The notes under the pieces are model-generated. The model did no database searches and had not been told where the DNA came from. It saw nothing but the letters and a program-made list of their open reading frames with translations. Below are positions 60,137-64,000 of a stretch of 64,000 bases of DNA, piece by piece; the stretch's first letter is position 1; each line of letters begins with the position of its first letter. Source of the DNA: Pseudomonas subflava (lineage in GTDB: Bacteria; Pseudomonadota; Gammaproteobacteria; Pseudomonadales; Pseudomonadaceae); contig NZ_JAMXBF010000008.1 of NCBI RefSeq assembly GCF_023823685.1, forward strand, positions 1 through 64,000, in the 5' to 3' direction. The position numbers were made by a program, and so were the translations under genes.

Positions 60137-61813
60137 TCAATGATCCAGCGCCTTGTACTTCTCGCGCAGATGGTTACGGATGAATACCGCGCTCAGGTTG
60201 AGCAGCGCGATCACCAGCACCAGCAGGAACGCGGTGGCGTATACCAGCGGGCGGGCGGCCTCGACGTTGGGGCTCTGGAAGCCGACGTCGTAGATATGGA
60301 AGCCCAGGTGCATGATCTTCTGGTCCAGGTGCAGGTACGGGTAGTTGCCATCCACCGGCAGGCTCGGCGCCAGCTTGACCACGCCGACCAGCATCAGCGG
60401 CGCCACTTCGCCGGCGGCGCGGGCCACGGCGAGGATCATGCCGGTCATCATGGCCGGGCTGGCCATCGGCAGCACCACCTTCCACAGCGTCTCGGCCTTG
60501 GTCGCGCCGAGGGCCAGGGAGCCTTCGCGCAGGGCCCGCGGGATGCGCGCCAGGCCTTCCTCGGTGGCGACGATCACCACCGGCACGGCGAGGATCGCCA
60601 GGGTCAGCGAGGCCCACAGCAGGCCCGGGGTGCCGAAGGTCGGCGCCGGGGCGGACTCGGGGAAGAACAGGCGGTCGATCGAGCCGCCCAGCACATATAC
60701 GAAGAAGCCCAGGCCGAACACGCCGTAGACGATGGCCGGCACGCCGGCCAGGTTGTTCACGGCGATGCGGATGATGCGGGTCATCGGCCCCTGCTTGGCA
60801 TATTCGCGCAGGTAGATGGCCGCCAGCACGCCGAACGGGGTGACGATCACGGCCATGATCAGGGTCATCATGATGGTGCCGAAGATGGCCGGGAAGATGC
60901 CGCCCTCGGTGTTGGCCTCGCGCGGCTCGTCGCTGACGAACTCCCACAGCTTGGCGACATAGAAGCCGAGCTTGGCGCCAGTGCCCATGGCGTTCGGCTG
61001 GTAGGCACGCACCACCTTGCTGAGGGCGATGTCCTGCTCGCGGCCGTCGGCGGTCTTCACCGCCACGCTGTCGCGGCCCAGCTGCTGGTTGAGGTCGATC
61101 AGGCGCGACTCCAGGCCCTTGTACTCGGCGTCCAGTTCGGCGCGGCGCGCCTCCAGGTCGGCCTGGGCGGTGGCGTCCAGCTGGCCCTTCAGTTCCAGCT
61201 TGCGGCTTTCCAGGCGCAACTGCTCGAGGCCGTGGTTGATGCGACCGATGTCGCCCTTCTCCAGCGCCACCACCTGGGCATGCAGGTCATCGACGCGGGA
61301 GATGCGGTTCTGCAGTTCGTCCCAGGCGGCCTCGCCTTCGGCGACCACCTGGCCGTTCTCCTTGACGTTGACCAGGTATCCGTAGAAGTTGCCCCACTCG
61401 CGACGCTCCATGACCATCAGGTCTTCCGGGGTACGCGGCTCGCTCATCCACTCGGCCACGGTCCAGCTGAAGTCGGAACCGTAGACCTCGCGGTTGCCGA
61501 CCTTGAACAGCTCGCGGGTCATGAACTCGCCGCCCTTCACATCCACCGGCAAGCCGGCAGCGGCCAGGCGCGCGCGCGGCACCTGTTCTTCCTGGACCAG
61601 TTCGCCGGCCATCACGCGGGCGGCTTCGCCCGGCACCTGATACTGGGCCTCGATCACATCGGCCGGCCAGAAGTGGCCGAGGCCGCGCATGGCGATCACG
61701 GCGAGCAGGCCGATGGTCATGATCACGGCGATGGACACACCGCTCGCGGTCATCCACACCCAGGGCGAACCGCTCTTGAACCAGGTCTTGAGGTTTTGCT
61801 CTTTGGTTTTCAC
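60137..61813 (-). CDS. pstA: Phosphate ABC transporter permease PstA, enlarged
   Basis: 558 residues, against about 300 in E. coli. One membrane segment at 20-40, then a large periplasmic insertion (about 45-270) with a coiled-coil stretch (RISRVDDLHAQVVALEKG through LIDLNQQLG), then six membrane helices with the EAA-type loop (PRALREGSLALGATKAETLWKVVLP). Inner-membrane permease. ATG at 61813. Confidence 0.93.
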   Translation of the reverse strand: MKTKEQNLKTWFKSGSPWVWMTASGVSIAVIMTIGLLAVIAMRGLGHFWPADVIEAQYQVPGEAARVMAGELVQEEQVPRARLAAAGLPVDVKGGEFMTRELFKVGNREVYGSDFSWTVAEWMSEPRTPEDLMVMERREWGNFYGYLVNVKENGQVVAEGEAAWDELQNRISRVDDLHAQVVALEKGDIGRINHGLEQLRLESRKLELKGQLDATAQADLEARRAELDAEYKGLESRLIDLNQQLGRDSVAVKTADGREQDIALSKVVRAYQPNAMGTGAKLGFYVAKLWEFVSDEPREANTEGGIFPAIFGTIMMTLIMAVIVTPFGVLAAIYLREYAKQGPMTRIIRIAVNNLAGVPAIVYGVFGLGFFVYVLGGSIDRLFFPESAPAPTFGTPGLLWASLTLAILAVPVVIVATEEGLARIPRALREGSLALGATKAETLWKVVLPMASPAMMTGMILAVARAAGEVAPLMLVGVVKLAPSLPVDGNYPYLHLDQKIMHLGFHIYDVGFQSPNVEAARPLVYATAFLLVLVIALLNLSAVFIRNHLREKYKALDH

Positions 61814-61835
61814 GGACGTCTACCTTTCCCAGTTC

Positions 61836-64000
61836 TCAGAGCGACGCGTACTTCTTGCGCAGGCGGGTACGGATCAGCTCCGCCAGGGTATTCATCACGA
61901 AGGTGAAGCTCAGCAGCACCAGCGCGGAGAGGAACAACACGCGGTAGTGGGTACTGCCCACCTCGGATTCCGGCATCTCCACCGCCACGTTGGCGGCCAG
62001 GGTGCGCAGGCCCTGGAAGATGTTCATGTCCATGATCGGTGTGTTGCCGGTGGCCATCAGCACGATCATGGTCTCGCCGACGGCGCGACCGAGGCCGATC
62101 ATCAGCGCCGAGAAGATACCCGGGCTGGCGGTGAGGATTACCACACGGGTCAGGGTCTGCCAGGGCGTGGCGCCCAGGGCCAGGGAGCCGAAGGTCAGAC
62201 TCTTGGGCACGCTAAACACGGCGTCTTCGGCGATCGAGTAGATGTTCGGGATCACCGCGAAGCCCATGGCCAGGCCGACCACCAAGGCGTTGCGCTGGTC
62301 GAAGGTGATGCCCAGGTCATTGCTGATCCACAGGCGCATGTCGCCGCCGAAGAACCAGTTCTCCAGGTAGCCGCTCATGCCCAGCGAGCCCCAGCCGATG
62401 ACGATGATCACCGGGATCAGCAGTGCCGCTTCCCAGCCGTCCGGAATCACCAGGCGGATGCGCTCCGGCAGGCGGCTCCAGGCGAAGGCAGCGAGCAGCA
62501 CGCCGACCGGCGTCAGCAGCAGTAAGCTGAAGATGCCCGGCAGGTGGCCTTCGACATACGGCGCCAGGAACAGGCCAGCGAAGAAGCCGAGGATCACCGT
62601 CGGCAGCGCCTCCATCAGCTCGATCACCGGCTTGACCTTGCGGCGCATAGCCGGGGCCATGAAGTAGGCGGTGTAGATGGCCGCGCAGATGGCCAGCGGG
62701 GCGGCCAGCAGCATGGCGTAGAAGGCGGCCTTGAGGGTGCCGAAGGTCAGCGGCGCCAGGCTCATCTTCGGTTCGAAATCGCTGTTGGCGGAGGTCGACT
62801 GCCAGACATACTTCGGCTCGTCGTAGCTCTCGTACCAGACCTTGCCCCACAGCGCGCTCCAGGAGATTTCCGGGTGCGGGTTGTCGATGGCGAAACGCTG
62901 CAGCTGGCCGCTGGACTCCACCAGCACGCGGTTGGCGCGCGGTGACAGGGCGGCGCTGCCGGGGCCCTCGGCGACCTTCTCGATCAGCAGGGTGCGGTGC
63001 GCGGTGCTGTGGAAGATGCCCAGGTTGCCGGCGGCGTCCAGTGCGATGAAGCCCTTGCGGCGCTCCTCGGGCAGGATCTGGGTGATGGCGGCGTTTTCCA
63101 GCTGGAAGTCGCGGATGCGGGTCAGCGCCGCCTTGCCATCGTGGTCGCGAACCATGAACCACTGGGCGATGCCGCCCTTGCTGTCGCCGATCATCAGCGA
63201 GATACCGCCGAGCAGCGGATTGACCGCGGTAACTTCGGCCTCGCCGTTGAGCAGCGTGTAGCGGCCGTTGAGGCTCTTGCTGCGCAGGTCGAACACATCG
63301 GCGGTGGCCTTGCCGTTGATCACGAACAGCCACTGCTGGCGCGGGTCGATGACCATCGCCTTGATCGGCTCGGCGATCTGCGGCAGAACGATGCGCTCCT
63401 CGTCCAGGCTGACCTCGCCGGTCATCAGGTTCTCTTCGCGGCTAATGCTCAGCAGGTGCAGCTCGGCGCCGGTAGAGGCGCTGAGCATCAGGCTGTCGCC
63501 GTTCTGGCTGATGGCCACGTGCTCCAGGGCGCGGCCCTGGTCGTCGAGGCTGATGGGCGCCTCGCCGAACGGATAGATCAGCTCGGGGGTGATGGTCTTG
63601 ACGTTGTTCGGGTAGCTCACCTTGTAGGCGTGCTCGAACACCAGTACCTGGCCGTTGGACAGACCGAGCACCACGCGGCGGCTGCCGGGTTGGTCCTCGG
63701 ACACCGAGGCGATGCTCGCACCCGCTGGCAGGGCCAGCTGGAAGTCGTTCATGGGGGCCGCGTCCTTCACGGCGAAGAACTGCACCTGGCCGCTGCGCGA
63801 CAGGCGCATGGCGACCTTGTTCTGCTCCTCGATGGAGAGCAGCAGTGCCTCGCCCTGGCCGGCCAGCCAGCTCGGCTGCTGGGCTTCGCGGGCCTCCATG
63901 TCGGCACCGCCGAACATGGGCGCGACGACGTAGGCGAGGTAGAAGAAGATCAGGGTGATGCAGGCCAGCACGGCCAGGCCGCCGATGGACACGTACCAGC
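61836..64000 (-). CDS. pstC: Phosphate ABC transporter permease PstC, 5' end beyond the window
   Basis: At least 720 residues are present and the frame is open at 64000, so the start lies outside; the in-frame GTG at 63992 is unlikely to be the start because WY precedes it without a stop. First membrane segment (IGGLAVLACITLIFFYLAYVV), a long periplasmic region (about 30-430), then the permease (six helices; TFGSLALGATPWQTL loop). Much larger than E. coli PstC (about 320). Neighbour of pstA by 22 bases. Confidence 0.92.
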   Translation of the reverse strand, partial: WYVSIGGLAVLACITLIFFYLAYVVAPMFGGADMEAREAQQPSWLAGQGEALLLSIEEQNKVAMRLSRSGQVQFFAVKDAAPMNDFQLALPAGASIASVSEDQPGSRRVVLGLSNGQVLVFEHAYKVSYPNNVKTITPELIYPFGEAPISLDDQGRALEHVAISQNGDSLMLSASTGAELHLLSISREENLMTGEVSLDEERIVLPQIAEPIKAMVIDPRQQWLFVINGKATADVFDLRSKSLNGRYTLLNGEAEVTAVNPLLGGISLMIGDSKGGIAQWFMVRDHDGKAALTRIRDFQLENAAITQILPEERRKGFIALDAAGNLGIFHSTAHRTLLIEKVAEGPGSAALSPRANRVLVESSGQLQRFAIDNPHPEISWSALWGKVWYESYDEPKYVWQSTSANSDFEPKMSLAPLTFGTLKAAFYAMLLAAPLAICAAIYTAYFMAPAMRRKVKPVIELMEALPTVILGFFAGLFLAPYVEGHLPGIFSLLLLTPVGVLLAAFAWSRLPERIRLVIPDGWEAALLIPVIIVIGWGSLGMSGYLENWFFGGDMRLWISNDLGITFDQRNALVVGLAMGFAVIPNIYSIAEDAVFSVPKSLTFGSLALGATPWQTLTRVVILTASPGIFSALMIGLGRAVGETMIVLMATGNTPIMDMNIFQGLRTLAANVAVEMPESEVGSTHYRVLFLSALVLLSFTFVMNTLAELIRTRLRKKYASL

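Overview
This window is a stretch of core chromosome from a GC-rich gammaproteobacterium. Gene content and order point to the genus Pseudomonas in the broad sense. The order rep / cycB / pauR-dadX-RidA-dadA-lrp / pauC / rpmG-rpmB / radC-coaBC-dut-algC-argB / pyrE-crc / rph-yicC-gmk-rpoZ-spoT / exbBD-tonB-oxyR-recG / ubiC-ubiA-phoB-phoR / phoU-pstB-pstA-pstC follows the P. aeruginosa PAO1 layout near PA5295-PA5368 as I remember it. Differences from PAO1 (no poxB/xpt between rep and cycB, a single rubredoxin, extra repeat arrays) suggest another species; I cannot name it from the sequence. No tRNA, rRNA, IS element, prophage or CRISPR array was seen.

Layout. 0-6.5 kb: a degenerate-GGDEF/EAL phosphodiesterase, Rep helicase, a tandem-repeat array and an acetyl-CoA hydrolase-family protein. 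6.6-20 kb: cytochrome c5, then an amine and amino-acid catabolism block (PauR repressor, DadX/RidA/DadA with divergent Lrp, a gamma-glutamylputrescine oxidase-like flavoprotein, a MocR regulator with a divergent DUF1127 protein, a phospholipase D lipoprotein, an MFS carrier, PauC and a cupin protein). 20-30 kb: ribosomal proteins L33 and L28, a peptide-binding protein, RadC, CoaBC, Dut, AlgC, ArgB, a DUF4124 protein and PyrE. 30-38.7 kb: Crc, DUF808 and DUF4870 membrane proteins, RNase PH, YicC, Gmk, RpoZ, SpoT, RidA and a lipoprotein. 38.7-46.5 kb: an epimerase, ExbB-ExbD-TonB, OxyR, RecG and a YbaK-HDOD fusion. 46.5-50.4 kb: two small uncharacterised proteins, HU, rubredoxin, UbiC and UbiA. 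50.4-64 kb: phosphate control (PhoB-PhoR with a Pho box; PhoU, PstB, PstA, PstC), interleaved with a CNNM transporter-like protein, a 7TM diguanylate cyclase, an M23 peptidase and a response regulator. PstC runs off the right edge.

How the genes work together. The pau/dad block would convert polyamines and D/L-alanine to central metabolites; two 18-base TGTT-N10-AACA palindromes, before pauR and between pauC and the cupin gene, look like PauR operators. The right end is a phosphate-starvation module: PhoR/PhoB sense through the Pst transporter and PhoU. Crc, SpoT/RpoZ, OxyR and TonB-ExbBD are global control or envelope-energy genes.

I found no convincing new multi-gene system. The best leads are non-coding: a candidate short terminated RNA or attenuator leader before the rubredoxin gene, repeated ATACAG motifs before the MocR gene, a tandem duplication of an intergenic region that carries the 3' ends of both flanking genes, a ~123-base tandem array after rep, and three nested palindromic elements, one of them inside the pst-phoU operon.
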